Source: a bacterium (GTDB lineage: Bacteria; Bacillota; Bacilli; Lactobacillales; Streptococcaceae). From it: a stretch of 45,458 nucleotides of DNA. The notes under the pieces are model-generated. The model worked only from the letters and a program-made list of their open reading frames with translations, did no database searches and was not told the DNA's origin. Within the stretch, counting starts at the first letter, position 1; every line of letters begins with the position of its first letter. The translations under genes and the position numbers were made by a program. Shown in pieces: positions 36,019 through 45,378 of this stretch. Location of the stretch: the NCBI GenBank assembly GCA_905221115.1, contig CAJNBX010000014.1, positions 1 to 45,458 of the forward strand, in the 5' to 3' direction.

Positions 36019-36885
36019 ATGAAACTATTCAAACCACTTTTAACTGTTTTGGCACTTGCCTTCGCCCTTATCTTTGTCACAGCTTGTAGCTCAGGTGGAA
36101 ATGGTGGTGCATCGTCAGGTAAAACCACTGCCAAGGCTCGCACAATTGATGAAATCAAAAAAAGCGGTGAGCTACGAATCGCCGTATTTGGAGATAAGAA
36201 ACCGTTTGGCTACGTTGACAATGACGGTTCTTACCAAGGTTACGATATCGAACTTGGGAATCAACTGGCCCAAGACCTTGGTGTCAAGGTCAAATACGTT
36301 TCAGTCGATGCTGCAAATCGTGCGGAATACTTGATTTCAAACAAGGTGGATATTACCCTTGCCAACTTTACAGTAACTGACGAACGTAAGAAACAAGTTG
36401 ATTTTGCCCTTCCATACATGAAAGTTTCTCTGGGTGTCGTATCACCTAAGACTGGTCTCATTACTGACGTCAAACAACTTGAAGGTAAAACCTTAATTGT
36501 TACAAAAGGAACGACCGCTGAAACTTATTTTGAGAAGAATCACCCAGAAGTAAAACTCCAAAAATACGACCAATATAGCGATGCCTACCAAGCCCTTCTT
36601 GACGGACGTGGAGATGCCTTCTCAACTGACAATACTGAAGTCCTAGCTTGGGCGCTTGAAAACAAAGGATTTGAAGTTGGAATTACTTCCCTAGGTAATC
36701 CAGATACCATTGCGGCAGCAGTTCAAAAAGGCAACCAAGAATTGCTAGACTTCATTAATAAAGATATTGAAAAATTAGGTAAGGAAAACTTTTTCCATAA
36801 GGCCTATGAAAAAACACTTCACCCAACCTACGGTGACGCTGCTAAAGCTGACGACCTGGTTGTTGAAGGTGGAAAAGTCGACTAA
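36019..36885 (+). CDS. Polar amino-acid binding lipoprotein
   Basis: A 288-residue extracellular lipoprotein with lipobox VTAC (Cys23), a Ser/Gly linker and the SBP family 3 fold ('IKKSGELRIAVFGDKKPFGYVD', 'YQGYDIELGNQLAQDL', 'ADITLANFTVT'-like region). The substrate is probably glutamate, glutamine, aspartate or another polar amino acid; the sequence alone does not settle it. It is the last gene of the four-gene transporter operon. AGGAG precedes the ATG. Confidence 0.92.
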   Translation: MKLFKPLLTVLALAFALIFVTACSSGGNGGASSGKTTAKARTIDEIKKSGELRIAVFGDKKPFGYVDNDGSYQGYDIELGNQLAQDLGVKVKYVSVDAANRAEYLISNKVDITLANFTVTDERKKQVDFALPYMKVSLGVVSPKTGLITDVKQLEGKTLIVTKGTTAETYFEKNHPEVKLQKYDQYSDAYQALLDGRGDAFSTDNTEVLAWALENKGFEVGITSLGNPDTIAAAVQKGNQELLDFINKDIEKLGKENFFHKAYEKTLHPTYGDAAKADDLVVEGGKVD

Positions 36886-36907
36886 TACTCAATGAAATCA
36901 CAAAAAG

Positions 36908-36938
36908 AAATCAGGTAATCCTAGTGACTACCTGATTT
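36908..36938. terminator. Bidirectional terminator between ABC operon and pyrE
   Basis: AAATCAGGTA (36908-36917) and TACCTGATTT (36929-36938), a perfect 10-bp stem with A- and T-rich flanks. The preceding TACTCAATGAAA (36887-36898) resembles the outer end of a BOX element, perhaps a remnant. Confidence 0.85.
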
Positions 36939-36946
36939 TCTATGTT

Positions 36947-37579
36947 TTAAGCATTTTGCCAATTTTCTTGGTCTTCTTTAAAGCGTTTTAGAAGGTCGAG
37001 TCCTTCTGGTGTGATGTAACCTTCTTCTTGGGCTAGATGAATCAATTCACTGTAGTTAGAAAGCGTCACAAGTTTGACACCTGCATCCGCAAAGTTCTTA
37101 TCTGCTTTTGGCAATTGGTAGCTGAAAATCGCTACAACTCCAAGCACATCTGCTCCTTCTCGCTTAGCTGCGGCTACGGCTTCGAGCACAGAACCACCAG
37201 TTGAAATAAGATCTTCAACCACTACCATTTTTTGCCCCTGAGCTACGCGGCCTTCGATTTGGTTACCAGCTCCGTGGTCTTTTGGTTTGCTACGGATGTA
37301 GGCAAATGGCAGATTCATCTTGTCAGCAATAATAGCTCCGTGTGGAATCCCTGCTGTCGCAGTTCCTGCAATCACTTCAACCTCCGGAAAGGCTTCTTTG
37401 ATAGCATCTACAAAACCATTTTCAATGAGAGTACGAGTTTCTGGATAGGCTAGTGTCACACGATTATCAGTGTAAATCGGTGACTTGATACCAGATGCCC
37501 AAGTGAAAGGCTCCTCTGGCTTGAGGTAAACGGCTTGAATTTTCAAGAGGTGGCTAGCGATATCTTTAGCAAGTGTCAT
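36947..37579 (-). CDS. pyrE: Orotate phosphoribosyltransferase
   Basis: A 210-residue enzyme that joins orotate and PRPP to OMP. The PRPP loop is '[12 protein letters not shown]' (119-130), and the mobile loop '[17 protein letters not shown]' lies at 94-110. It follows pyrF by 33 bases in the same transcript. AAAGGAGAA precedes the ATG. Both genes are under the PyrR-type leader. Confidence 0.96.
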   Translation of the reverse strand: MTLAKDIASHLLKIQAVYLKPEEPFTWASGIKSPIYTDNRVTLAYPETRTLIENGFVDAIKEAFPEVEVIAGTATAGIPHGAIIADKMNLPFAYIRSKPKDHGAGNQIEGRVAQGQKMVVVEDLISTGGSVLEAVAAAKREGADVLGVVAIFSYQLPKADKNFADAGVKLVTLSNYSELIHLAQEEGYITPEGLDLLKRFKEDQENWQNA

Positions 37580-37612
37580 GGTATTCTCCTTTTATTTTTC
37601 TAATCTATTTCT

Positions 37613-38314
37613 TTAATTCCAGTCCTGTGTCCATTCATCTTTGATGGCATGATAAGCTGCAACAGGATCCTCAGCTTGGGTAATGGGACGTCCCACTACG
37701 ATATAGTCACTGCCGATTTGATAGGCATCAGCAGGTGTCATAACGCGTTTTTGATCTCCAACAACAGCGCCTGCAGGACGAATGCCCGGTGTCAGACAGA
37801 TAAACCCTGGATTGGTGGCCTGCTTGATGAGTTGCACTTCCTGAGCCGAGCAAACAACACCATCTAATCCAGCTTCAGCTGTCTTCTTGGCATAGTGGAT
37901 CACTGACTCCTGCAGACTGGTTTGAATATTTTGAAAATCCTGCATCTGAGCTTCCGAGGTTGATGTCAGCTGAGTCACTGCAATCAACTTCGCTTGACTT
38001 CCAAGACCTTCACGCGCAGCCTTCATCATCTCTACACCTCCAGCAGCATGAACATTAGTCATATCCACACCAAGCTGAGACAAGACCTTCATGGCTGACT
38101 TGACTGTATTGGGAATGTCATGCAGCTTGAGATCCAAAAAGACACTGTGCCCCAGGCCTTTCAAGTAAGACACAATCTCAGGCCCCGTTGCATAATAAAG
38201 CTCCATCCCTACCTTAAGATAAAGGCTTTCTTCTGCTGGAAAAAGAGCTAAGAATTCCTTGACCGCCTCAAAACTAGGAAAATCAAGAGCAATAACTGGA
38301 CGATGTTCTCGCAT
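37613..38314 (-). CDS. pyrF: Orotidine 5-phosphate decarboxylase
   Basis: A 233-residue TIM-barrel enzyme that decarboxylates OMP to UMP. The catalytic Asp61-x-Lys63-x-x-Asp66 lies in [12 protein letters not shown]. The phosphate-gripping end '[11 protein letters not shown]' is intact. First gene of pyrFE, read from a promoter about 160 bases upstream, past a PyrR-type attenuator. Ribosome site AGGAGAAA. Confidence 0.96.
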   Translation of the reverse strand: MREHRPVIALDFPSFEAVKEFLALFPAEESLYLKVGMELYYATGPEIVSYLKGLGHSVFLDLKLHDIPNTVKSAMKVLSQLGVDMTNVHAAGGVEMMKAAREGLGSQAKLIAVTQLTSTSEAQMQDFQNIQTSLQESVIHYAKKTAEAGLDGVVCSAQEVQLIKQATNPGFICLTPGIRPAGAVVGDQKRVMTPADAYQIGSDYIVVGRPITQAEDPVAAYHAIKDEWTQDWN

Positions 38315-38367
38315 AGGTTTCTCCTTTTACCTTTGCTAGTGAGAGAGTCTGGGCAACAGAAGCCACG

Positions 38368-38397
38368 AAAAAAGGAACCTGCCAACAGCAAGGTTCC
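38368..38397 (-). terminator. Attenuator terminator of pyrFE
   Basis: Minus strand: GGAACCTTGC and GGCAGGTTCC pair around a short loop, followed by six T (38368-38373). It lies between the PyrR-binding region and pyrF. Confidence 0.88.
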
Positions 38398-38405
38398 ACG
38401 AAAAA

Positions 38406-38458
38406 TGGGTAGTCTCCACCCTTTCACCGTCTAACCTTAGCTGCCTCTCTGGACTGCT
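38406..38458 (-). promoter_or_regulatory. PyrR-binding RNA leader
   Basis: Minus strand AGTCCAGAGAGGC (38443-38455), then AGCTAAGG and GACGGTG, is the known PyrR recognition loop of Gram-positive pyr operons. With UMP bound, PyrR should stabilise this fold and let the downstream terminator form. Confidence 0.88.
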
Positions 38459-38474
38459 TTAAAGGTTTTCTATT

Positions 38475-38503
38475 ATTCTATTATTTCTACTAGCACTTGT
38501 CAA
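38475..38503 (-). promoter_or_regulatory. pyrFE promoter
   Basis: Minus-strand TTGACA (38498-38503) and TAGAAT (38475-38480) with a 17-base spacer. Confidence 0.8.
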
Positions 38504-38546
38504 GTAAAAACATGGTCACTAAAGAGCTATAGGAGAAAAGGTAAGC

Positions 38547-39755
38547 CTAGCGACGCGATGAACGCTGGGTCGTTTGGTTTCGATTACTCTGTTCCTCTTG
38601 TTTTTTCTGTTCTTCTTCTAAACGTTTACGTTCTTCTTCCTGCTTTTTCTCAGCTTCTTCGGCCTCTTTTTTGGCTTTTTCCTCAGCCTCCATAATTAAT
38701 TTATCCGCTACATTGTAGCTGTAGATTCCAGCTTCCATGTCAATCACACTCGGTTCTGACAATTGAGGCTTAATCTTACTGTAGTAAGGCAGTTTCTTAC
38801 TCATTTCAGAAAGGGGAACCAAGACTTCGTCTGTATCATACATGGTCAATCGAATTAAATCGGAAGTTACCTTGCTTGGGGCTAATTCCACCTTTTGGAT
38901 ATCCGCCTTGAGTTCTGGGCTAATTTGAGCAAGTTCTGAGACAAAAACCTTGATTTGTTCACTATCATTAAAGAGAACTGATAAATAAGTTTCTGGTAGA
39001 CTGACCAAGCTCACAGAACTGGTCTCAAGCTGACCACTGGAAAGAATAGGATAATGGTTTTCACCAGAAATATAGTAGGCCACAATATCATATTCCTTAA
39101 CCTTGATAGTGAACTTAGTTGGAAATTGATAGACAAGCTGAGCTGATTCAACCCAATAGTTAGACTTGATCCGCTCTTCATATTTTGCCTTATCTAGCAG
39201 AAGGTTAATCGTATAATCCGAATCCTGAATGCCTGAAGCTTGTCGGATATCATCAGCCGTAGTTTGCACCGTTCCCTCAACACGGATATCCTTCATGGTC
39301 GCATAAGGACTGAGTAAGTAGGCAGAGACAATCAATAAAAGCAGACTTGGAAATAAAATCGTTATAGCTCGCAAGATATGGAGGCCAGGAATCTTTGCTT
39401 TGGCTGTTTTTTCTTTTGTAGCCTTTTTATCCTGATCCTCGTTCTCTTTAGACCCTGATTCTTCTTTCTCTTCTTCCTCTTTGTCACCCTCTGAGGATTC
39501 TACTTTTTCCTCAGACTCTTCCTTAGCTGATTCTTCATCTTCCCGGTCTGTTTCACTCTCCTGATCCTGCTTGTCCTCTGACTTCTCAGATTCTTCTCTC
39601 ATTCGAGCTTGTCTTTCCTTTTCCTTCTCCTCAGCTAGGGCTGCCTCTTCTTCAGCCTTCTTTTTTAGATATTCTTGGTTCCGTTTCTGCCATTCTGATA
39701 ACTCTTTCAATTCTTCGAGGATTTCTTTGCCCTCATTTTTCTTATCTTTTGACAT
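38547..39755 (-). CDS. divIB: Cell division protein DivIB (FtsQ)
   Basis: A 402-residue divisome protein working with DivIC and FtsL at the septum. Residues 1-125 form a long, highly charged cytoplasmic region rich in Glu, Lys and Ser; one membrane span lies at about 129-148; then the POTRA domain ('MKDIRVEGTVQTTADDIRQASG') and the beta domain outside. Residues about 355-402 are a charged tail rich in Glu, Lys and Gln. Last gene of murD-murG-divIB. No clear terminator follows before the pyrFE promoter. Confidence 0.95.
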   Translation of the reverse strand: MSKDKKNEGKEILEELKELSEWQKRNQEYLKKKAEEEAALAEEKEKERQARMREESEKSEDKQDQESETDREDEESAKEESEEKVESSEGDKEEEEKEESGSKENEDQDKKATKEKTAKAKIPGLHILRAITILFPSLLLLIVSAYLLSPYATMKDIRVEGTVQTTADDIRQASGIQDSDYTINLLLDKAKYEERIKSNYWVESAQLVYQFPTKFTIKVKEYDIVAYYISGENHYPILSSGQLETSSVSLVSLPETYLSVLFNDSEQIKVFVSELAQISPELKADIQKVELAPSKVTSDLIRLTMYDTDEVLVPLSEMSKKLPYYSKIKPQLSEPSVIDMEAGIYSYNVADKLIMEAEEKAKKEAEEAEKKQEEERKRLEEEQKKQEEQSNRNQTTQRSSRR

Positions 39756-39764
39756 TTACTTTCC

Positions 39765-40823
39765 TTATGATAAATCTTTTTTCAACAATTGATAAAAATC
39801 TGCTAGAGACTTCAATTCCTTTGAAGCCTTCATCTTGGCTTGGTAGTCTTCCTTGTGACTTAGTAAGTGAGAAAGCTTCTCTTCTAAACTGTCCAAGGTC
39901 AAATCGCTTTCTTGAAGCTCTTCTGCATAGCCTTTCTTAACAAAGTAGGCTGCGTTCTCAATCTGGTCTCCACGACTAGCTTCACGACCAAGCGGCACAA
40001 TAACATGTAATTTTGCCATGGCCAAGAGCTCAAAAATCGTATTGGCACCACCCCGTGTCACAACAATATCAGCCAATTCCATTAAGGGTTGATAGAGATT
40101 GGTCACATAGTCAACACGAAAAAGATTTTGGCTCAACTCGTTCAGGCTAGAATCTCCAGTTAGATTGATAATATTGTAGCGCTCTGTCAGCTCTTTCTTA
40201 TGGTCTGTTACCAATTGGTTAAAGACACGAGCACCTGCTGAACCACCTACAAACAGTATAGTTGGTAATTGGGGATTAAAATGGGTTTGAATATCCACCA
40301 ATTCATCGGGTTCTGGATTTTTTTGATCTGAAACCTTGGTCACTGCTCCCACATGCTCGACCTTAGACAAACTTGAAGCTTGCTCAAAGGTTGAATACAT
40401 CTTAGTAGCAAATTTATAGGCAATTTTATTTGCCAAGCCCATAGACAGGTCAGATTCGTGAATAAAGACTGGCACTCCTGACACACGCGCAGCGATAACA
40501 GGTGGTACTGAGACAAAGCCTCCCTTTGAAAAAAGAGCCTGTGGACGAAGTCGTAACATGATAAAGAGCGACTGGACAATTCCCCAGCCAACTTTGAAGA
40601 CATCCAACATATTTTGCCAAGAGAAATAGCGACGCAATTTTCCAGTCGCAATGGAGTGGAAAGTGACATCCAAGCCTGACTTGAGGATTTCTTGGTGTTC
40701 AATACCACGCTTGTCCCCGATATAGTGCACTTCCCAACCATCTTCGATGAACTTGGGCATTAACAAAAGATTGAGGGTAACGTGTCCCACCGTCCCCCCA
40801 CCTGTAAAGACAATTTTTTTCAT
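39765..40823 (-). CDS. murG: UDP-GlcNAc:lipid I transferase MurG
   Basis: A 352-residue membrane-associated GT28 enzyme that adds GlcNAc to lipid I to make lipid II. '[18 protein letters not shown]' is the N-terminal glycine-rich lipid-side loop, and '[20 protein letters not shown]' the C-terminal UDP-GlcNAc site. One base separates it from murD, and its AAAGGAAT ribosome site is inside murD. Confidence 0.96.
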   Translation of the reverse strand: MKKIVFTGGGTVGHVTLNLLLMPKFIEDGWEVHYIGDKRGIEHQEILKSGLDVTFHSIATGKLRRYFSWQNMLDVFKVGWGIVQSLFIMLRLRPQALFSKGGFVSVPPVIAARVSGVPVFIHESDLSMGLANKIAYKFATKMYSTFEQASSLSKVEHVGAVTKVSDQKNPEPDELVDIQTHFNPQLPTILFVGGSAGARVFNQLVTDHKKELTERYNIINLTGDSSLNELSQNLFRVDYVTNLYQPLMELADIVVTRGGANTIFELLAMAKLHVIVPLGREASRGDQIENAAYFVKKGYAEELQESDLTLDSLEEKLSHLLSHKEDYQAKMKASKELKSLADFYQLLKKDLS

Positions 40824-40824
40824 A

Positions 40825-42177
40825 TTATTCCTTTAACTCCGCTACTGTGTCGATAAAGAGGTCGCCACGTACTTCAAAGTTAGCATACATATCCCAGCTG
40901 GCATTGGCAGGACTGAGAAGGACTACATTTCCTTGAGTCGCAAGTTCATAGGCCTTGCGGGTCGCATCAGCAATATCAGTCGCATCCACATAAGACACAC
41001 CAGCCTTATCTGCTGCCCGTTTGACACGTTCTGCAGACTGACCCAGGATGACCATCTTCTTGAGTCCAGTAATATCTGGAACCAATTCGTCAAACTCATT
41101 ACCACGGTCCAAACCACCTGCAATCAAAATGACCTTGCTGTTGTCAAATCCTGACAAGGCTTTTTGAGTAGCCAAGATATTGGTTGACTTGCTATCATTA
41201 TAGAATTTGACACCCTTGATTTCATCCACAAATTGGAGACGGTGTTTGACACCTCCAAAGGCTGAAAGAGTTTCCTTGATGGTTTGGTTATTAACACCAC
41301 GAAGCTTGGCTACAGCAATCGTCGCAAGGGCATTTTCCACATTGTGGCTACCTGGAACTCCGATTTCGCTAGCTGCCATGACAACTTCCCCACGGAAGTA
41401 GAGTTGACCATCTTCCAGATAAGCTCCATCAACCTTTTCCTGTGTTGAGAATGGTACAACGGTAGCTTGTGTTTTGGTAGACAATTCTTTTGCCAAGTCT
41501 TGGTTAAAGTTCAAGACAAGGAAATCAGCTGCTGTCATCTTGTTCTGGATATTCCACTTGGCTGCCACATATTCCTCAAATGATCCATGGTAATCGATAT
41601 GAGTTGGCATGAGGTTAGTAATAACCGCAATCTCAGGATGGAATTCTTGAACACCCATGAGTTGGAAAGAAGAAAGTTCCATAACAAGCGTGTCCTTGTC
41701 TGACGCAGTTTGAGCCACTTGACTAGCTGGATAGCCGATATTTCCTGATAAAAGACCATGTTGACCAGCAGCAGTCAAAACTTCCCCAATCATGGTCGTT
41801 GTAGTGGTTTTTCCATTTGAACCTGTGATACCGATAATTGGCGCTTCTGAAATCAAGTAAGCCAATTCCACCTCAGTCAAGACTGGAATTCCCTTTGTCA
41901 AAGCCTTTTCAATCATGGGATTGCTGTAGGGAATGCCTGGATTTTTCACCATAAGGGCGAACTCCTCATCCAAGAGTTCCAAAGGATGGCCACCTGTGAT
42001 GACCTTGATCCCTTCTTCCAGCAAACTTTGCGCAGCTGGATTGTCCTCGAATGGTTTCCCGTCATTTACTGTCACAATGGCACCCAGCTTATCCAACAAA
42101 CGAGCTGCAGATTCACCAGACTTGGCCAAACCTAAAACAAGGACTTTCTTATTTTTAAATTGATCTATTACTTTCAT
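40825..42177 (-). CDS. murD: UDP-MurNAc-L-Ala:D-Glu ligase MurD
   Basis: A 450-residue cytosolic ligase that adds D-glutamate to the peptidoglycan precursor. The ATP loop is GSNGKTT (119-125); 'FYNDSKSTN' and '[11 protein letters not shown]' belong to the central and C-terminal domains. First gene of the dcw segment here, with GGAG before the ATG. Confidence 0.96.
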   Translation of the reverse strand: MKVIDQFKNKKVLVLGLAKSGESAARLLDKLGAIVTVNDGKPFEDNPAAQSLLEEGIKVITGGHPLELLDEEFALMVKNPGIPYSNPMIEKALTKGIPVLTEVELAYLISEAPIIGITGSNGKTTTTTMIGEVLTAAGQHGLLSGNIGYPASQVAQTASDKDTLVMELSSFQLMGVQEFHPEIAVITNLMPTHIDYHGSFEEYVAAKWNIQNKMTAADFLVLNFNQDLAKELSTKTQATVVPFSTQEKVDGAYLEDGQLYFRGEVVMAASEIGVPGSHNVENALATIAVAKLRGVNNQTIKETLSAFGGVKHRLQFVDEIKGVKFYNDSKSTNILATQKALSGFDNSKVILIAGGLDRGNEFDELVPDITGLKKMVILGQSAERVKRAADKAGVSYVDATDIADATRKAYELATQGNVVLLSPANASWDMYANFEVRGDLFIDTVAELKE

Positions 42178-42204
42178 GTCTCAAACTCCATTTCTACTCC
42201 TACT

Positions 42205-42213
42205 ATTTTACCA
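42205..42213 (-). promoter_or_regulatory. Extended -10 promoter of murD-murG-divIB
   Basis: Minus strand TGGTAAAAT, an extended -10 element, about 28 bases before the murD start codon. The -35 region is poor. Confidence 0.6.
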
Positions 42214-42267
42214 TTTTTATGGAAATAATTCTAAACGAAAATGCTCAGATTCAGCATTCTAACAAGC

Positions 42268-42293
42268 AAAAAGAGAGCCGAAACTCTCTTTTT
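42268..42293 (-). terminator. Terminator of the typA-DUF3165 unit
   Basis: AAAAAGAGAG (42268-42277) and CTCTCTTTTT (42284-42293) form a 10-bp stem with a minus-strand T run. It touches the DUF3165 stop codon. Confidence 0.88.
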
Positions 42294-42546
42294 ATCTTCT
42301 TTTACTTTTATGGACCGACATGAGGGTAATATCTCGCAAGCTAAAGTATGCTAGGAGGAGCATGGCGATTGCGATAAAGAATTCTGTCGGTAGCTGAAAG
42401 ATTTGCAGGACAGACAACATCAGCAAAATCAAAAGTGCTACAAAAGCAAAGACGACAAGGACGATATTGACTGTCCCTTTAATGCTTTGTGGTGTCGCAA
42501 ATACATAGAGTAGTAATAAGAGGAGTCCTATGATTAAATAAACCAT
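42292..42546 (-). CDS. DUF3165 small membrane protein
   Basis: An 84-residue protein with two to three hydrophobic helices (about residues 2-18, 22-46, 52-68) and a basic tail ending in SVHKSKRR. It resembles the streptococcal DUF3165 family; function unknown. It starts 19 bases after the typA stop and shares its transcript, an arrangement I recall as common in streptococci, but no functional link is shown. Confidence 0.75.
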   Translation of the reverse strand: MVYLIIGLLLLLLYVFATPQSIKGTVNIVLVVFAFVALLILLMLSVLQIFQLPTEFFIAIAMLLLAYFSLRDITLMSVHKSKRR

Positions 42547-42565
42547 CTTTATCTCTTTCTAGCTC

Positions 42566-44407
42566 TTATTCAGCTGATTTTTTCTTCTTGTTAGCTTTCT
42601 CACGCTCTGCCTTGTTAAGGATTTGTTTACGCAAACGGATAGACTCAGGCGTTACTTCCATGTACTCATCGTCGTTCAAGAACTCAAGAGACTCTTCAAG
42701 TGTCAAGATACGAGGTGTCTTGATAACAGCTGTTTGGTCCTTAGTAGCTGAACGGACGTTGGTCATTTGTTTAGCCTTAGTGATGTTAACTGTCAAGTCG
42801 TTTTCACGAGAGTTTTCACCGATGATCATTCCTTCATAAACCTCAGTACCTGGGTTGACAAAGATCGTACCACGTTCTTCGATAGACATGATTGAGTAAG
42901 TTGTAGCCTTACCAGCATCGATAGAAACAAGGGCACCACGGTGACGACCACCAATTTCACCTGGAATCAATGGCAAGTATTGATCGAAGGTATGGTTCAT
43001 GATACCGTAACCACGAGTCATTGACAAGAACTCAGTTGAGTATCCAATCAAACCACGCGCTGGAACAAGGAAGACCAAACGAGTTTGACCATTACCAGTT
43101 GAAATCATATCCAACATTTCACCCTTACGTTCAGAAAGGCTTTGGATAACAGACCCTTGGTATTCTTCTGGAGTGTCGATTTGAACACGTTCAAATGGCT
43201 CACATTTAACACCGTCGATTTCTTTTACAATAACCTCTGGACGAGATACTTGAAGTTCATATCCCTCACGACGCATTGTTTCGATAAGGATTGACAAGTG
43301 CAATTCTCCACGACCTGAAACAGTCCATTTATCTGGTGAATCAGTTGGGTCAACACGAAGGGAAACGTCTGTTTGCAATTCTGCCTGCAAGCGTTCTTCC
43401 ACCTTACGAGAAGTCACCCATTTACCTTCTTTACCAGCAAATGGTGAGTTGTTAACCAAGAAAGTCATTTGAAGAGTTGGCTCATCGATGTGTAGGATTG
43501 GAAGAGCTTCTACTGCGTCTGTCGGAGTAATGGTTTCACCGACAAAGATATCTTCCATACCTGAAACGGCAATCAAGTCACCTGCTTTGGCTTCTTGGAT
43601 TTCACGACGTTCCAAACCAAAGAAACCGAAGAGTTTAGTAACACGGAAGTTTTTAGTTGTACCATCAAGTTTAGAAAGGGTAACTTGGTCCCCAACCTTA
43701 ACTGTACCACGGAAGACACGACCGATACCGATACGTCCAACGAAGTCATTGTAGTCCAAAAGTGACACTTGGAACTGCAAAGGCTCATCTGAGTTATCTA
43801 CTGGAGCAGGGATATGGTCGATAATCGTGTCAAAGATTGGTGCCATAGTAGCTTCTTGGTCAGCTGGATCATCTGACAATGAAGAAGTTCCGTTGATCGC
43901 TGAAGCATACACCACTGGGAAGTCAAGCTGGTCGTCATCTGCACCAAGCTCGATGAAAAGTTCCAAGACTTCGTCCACTACTTCTGCTGGACGAGCTGAT
44001 GGTTTATCGATTTTGTTGACAACCACGATTGGGACAAGGTCTTGTTCCAAAGCTTTTTTCAATACGAAACGAGTCTGTGGCATTGTTCCTTCGTAGGCAT
44101 CTACGACCAAGACAACACCGTCAACCATTTTCATGATACGCTCAACTTCTCCACCGAAGTCCGCGTGTCCTGGTGTGTCCATGATATTGATACGAGTTCC
44201 GTTGTAGGCAACGGCTGTATTTTTAGCAAGAATGGTAATTCCACGCTCTTTTTCGATATCGTTTGAGTCCATAGCACGCTCTGCCAATTCAGTACGTGCA
44301 TCAAGCGTTTCTGATTGTTTCAATAATTCGTCAACGAGGGTTGTTTTACCGTGGTCAACGTGGGCGATAATCGCAATGTTACGGATATCTTCTCTTAATT
44401 TTGTCAT
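42566..44407 (-). CDS. typA: Ribosome-associated GTPase TypA (BipA)
   Basis: A 613-residue translational GTPase used in ribosome assembly and stress adaptation. The G motifs are AHVDHGKT (15-22), [10 protein letters not shown] and NKIDKP. The EF-G-like domains and the TypA-specific C-terminal domain follow ('[15 protein letters not shown]'-like segment). The ATG with GAGGAAATC upstream is used; a longer frame adds 7 residues and lacks a ribosome site. Confidence 0.96.
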   Translation of the reverse strand: MTKLREDIRNIAIIAHVDHGKTTLVDELLKQSETLDARTELAERAMDSNDIEKERGITILAKNTAVAYNGTRINIMDTPGHADFGGEVERIMKMVDGVVLVVDAYEGTMPQTRFVLKKALEQDLVPIVVVNKIDKPSARPAEVVDEVLELFIELGADDDQLDFPVVYASAINGTSSLSDDPADQEATMAPIFDTIIDHIPAPVDNSDEPLQFQVSLLDYNDFVGRIGIGRVFRGTVKVGDQVTLSKLDGTTKNFRVTKLFGFFGLERREIQEAKAGDLIAVSGMEDIFVGETITPTDAVEALPILHIDEPTLQMTFLVNNSPFAGKEGKWVTSRKVEERLQAELQTDVSLRVDPTDSPDKWTVSGRGELHLSILIETMRREGYELQVSRPEVIVKEIDGVKCEPFERVQIDTPEEYQGSVIQSLSERKGEMLDMISTGNGQTRLVFLVPARGLIGYSTEFLSMTRGYGIMNHTFDQYLPLIPGEIGGRHRGALVSIDAGKATTYSIMSIEERGTIFVNPGTEVYEGMIIGENSRENDLTVNITKAKQMTNVRSATKDQTAVIKTPRILTLEESLEFLNDDEYMEVTPESIRLRKQILNKAEREKANKKKKSAE

Positions 44408-44449
44408 GATTTCCTCTATAATATTCAAAATTTATTTTCTAACTGAACG

Positions 44450-44458
44450 ATTATACCA
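44450..44458 (-). promoter_or_regulatory. Extended -10 promoter of typA
   Basis: Minus strand TGGTATAAT, a perfect extended -10 element, about 45 bases before the typA start codon. No good -35 box. Confidence 0.7.
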
Positions 44459-44550
44459 TAATTTCAAGCAAATAACATAATTCAAGCAAGTGTAAATGTT
44501 TTCACTCCGCTTTTCTTTTCACGTCAAGCCTTTTCAAAGCAGGCGACTTA

Positions 44551-44559
44551 TGATAAGAT
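44551..44559 (+). promoter_or_regulatory. Extended -10 promoter with almost no leader
   Basis: TGATAAGAT, an extended -10 element 9 bases before the ATG at 44569. The expected transcription start is 2 to 3 bases before the start codon. There is no Shine-Dalgarno sequence. Confidence 0.6.
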
Positions 44560-44568
44560 AGGCACAGT

Positions 44569-45294
44569 ATGCGTTTAGATAATTTATTAGCCCAAGAAAA
44601 AATCAGCCGAAAGGCCATGAAACAAGCCTTACTTAAAGGAGAAATTCTAGTCGATAGTTGCCCAGCCCGCTCCCTAGCCCAAAATATCGATACAGGACTA
44701 CAGGAACTCCTTTTTCAGGACCAAATCATTCAAGGCTATGAGCACACCTACCTTATGCTTCATAAGCCTGCTGGTGTCGTGACAGCCAACAAAGACAAGG
44801 AACTTCCAACCGTCATGGACCTGCTGTCAGCTGACATCCAGTCTGACAAGCTCTATGCCGTCGGCCGACTGGACCGAGATACGACAGGACTCCTCCTCTT
44901 GACCGATAACGGTCCCTTGGGCTTTCAGCTCCTCCATCCCCAATATCATGTCGATAAGACTTATCAAGTTGAGGTCAATGGACTTCTGACACCTGACCAT
45001 ATCCAAGCCTTTCAAAAGGGAATTGTCTTTTTAGATGGTACTGTCTGTAAACCCGCAAGACTAGAGATTCTATCTGCAAGTCCTTCCTTCAGTCAAGCCT
45101 CTATTACCATTTCAGAGGGGAAATTTCATCAGGTGAAAAAAATGTTCCTCTCAGTTGGTGTCAAGGTGAGCTCTCTCAAACGTACCCATTTCGGGCCTTG
45201 GAGTTTGGATGAGAATCTTCAAGCAGGAGACTATCGCCCCCTCAACTCAGAAGAGCTGACAAGCATTCGTGACTTTCTCAGAAAAAGTGGTTAA
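44569..45294 (+). CDS. rsuA: RsuA-family 16S rRNA pseudouridine synthase
   Basis: A 241-residue RNA-modifying enzyme. An S4 RNA-binding domain (about 1-45) precedes the catalytic domain with GRLDRDTTG (99-107) and catalytic Asp102. The family (RsuA/RluB/E/F) converts uridine to pseudouridine; 'YLMLHKPAGVVTANKD' and the length favour RsuA, acting on 16S rRNA. Its message appears nearly leaderless. It lies opposite typA and ends at a strong terminator. Confidence 0.9.
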   Translation: MRLDNLLAQEKISRKAMKQALLKGEILVDSCPARSLAQNIDTGLQELLFQDQIIQGYEHTYLMLHKPAGVVTANKDKELPTVMDLLSADIQSDKLYAVGRLDRDTTGLLLLTDNGPLGFQLLHPQYHVDKTYQVEVNGLLTPDHIQAFQKGIVFLDGTVCKPARLEILSASPSFSQASITISEGKFHQVKKMFLSVGVKVSSLKRTHFGPWSLDENLQAGDYRPLNSEELTSIRDFLRKSG

Positions 45295-45301
45295 AAAATG
45301 A

Positions 45302-45319
45302 GCTCGGAAACATCCGAGC
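45302..45319 (+). other. Hairpin after rsuA
   Basis: GCTCGGA (45302-45308) and TCCGAGC (45313-45319) form a perfect 7-bp stem with an AACA loop and no T run. It stands just before the true terminator. Confidence 0.55.
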
Positions 45320-45325
45320 CTACTG

Positions 45326-45353
45326 AAAAAGTCATCAAATTGATGGCTTTTTT
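45326..45353 (+). terminator. rsuA terminator
   Basis: AAAAAGTCATCA (45326-45337) pairs with TGATGGCTTTTT (45341-45352) with one G-U pair, followed by T. Confidence 0.88.
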
Positions 45354-45361
45354 GTTATACT
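45353..45361 (+). promoter_or_regulatory. Extended -10 promoter of the partial transposase
   Basis: TGTTATACT, an extended -10 element that begins in the rsuA terminator T run. GAGGTG follows as ribosome site. Confidence 0.55.
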
Positions 45362-45378
45362 AGAGATGAGGTGAAATA

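Noticed and set aside
36887..36898. TACTCAATGAAA after the ABC operon as a BOX element
   Set aside because: Only the outer 12 bases match and the rest is missing, so it can be no more than a remnant or chance.
38547..39792. Antisense open frames opposite divIB, rich in Ser and Phe
   Set aside because: They are shadows of the Glu/Lys-rich low-complexity coding strand, with no ribosome sites or promoters.
42240..42258. AATGCT/AGCATT hairpin between murD and DUF3165 genes
   Set aside because: It has a short stem and no T run, and the strong terminator at 42268-42293 already explains the end of the unit.
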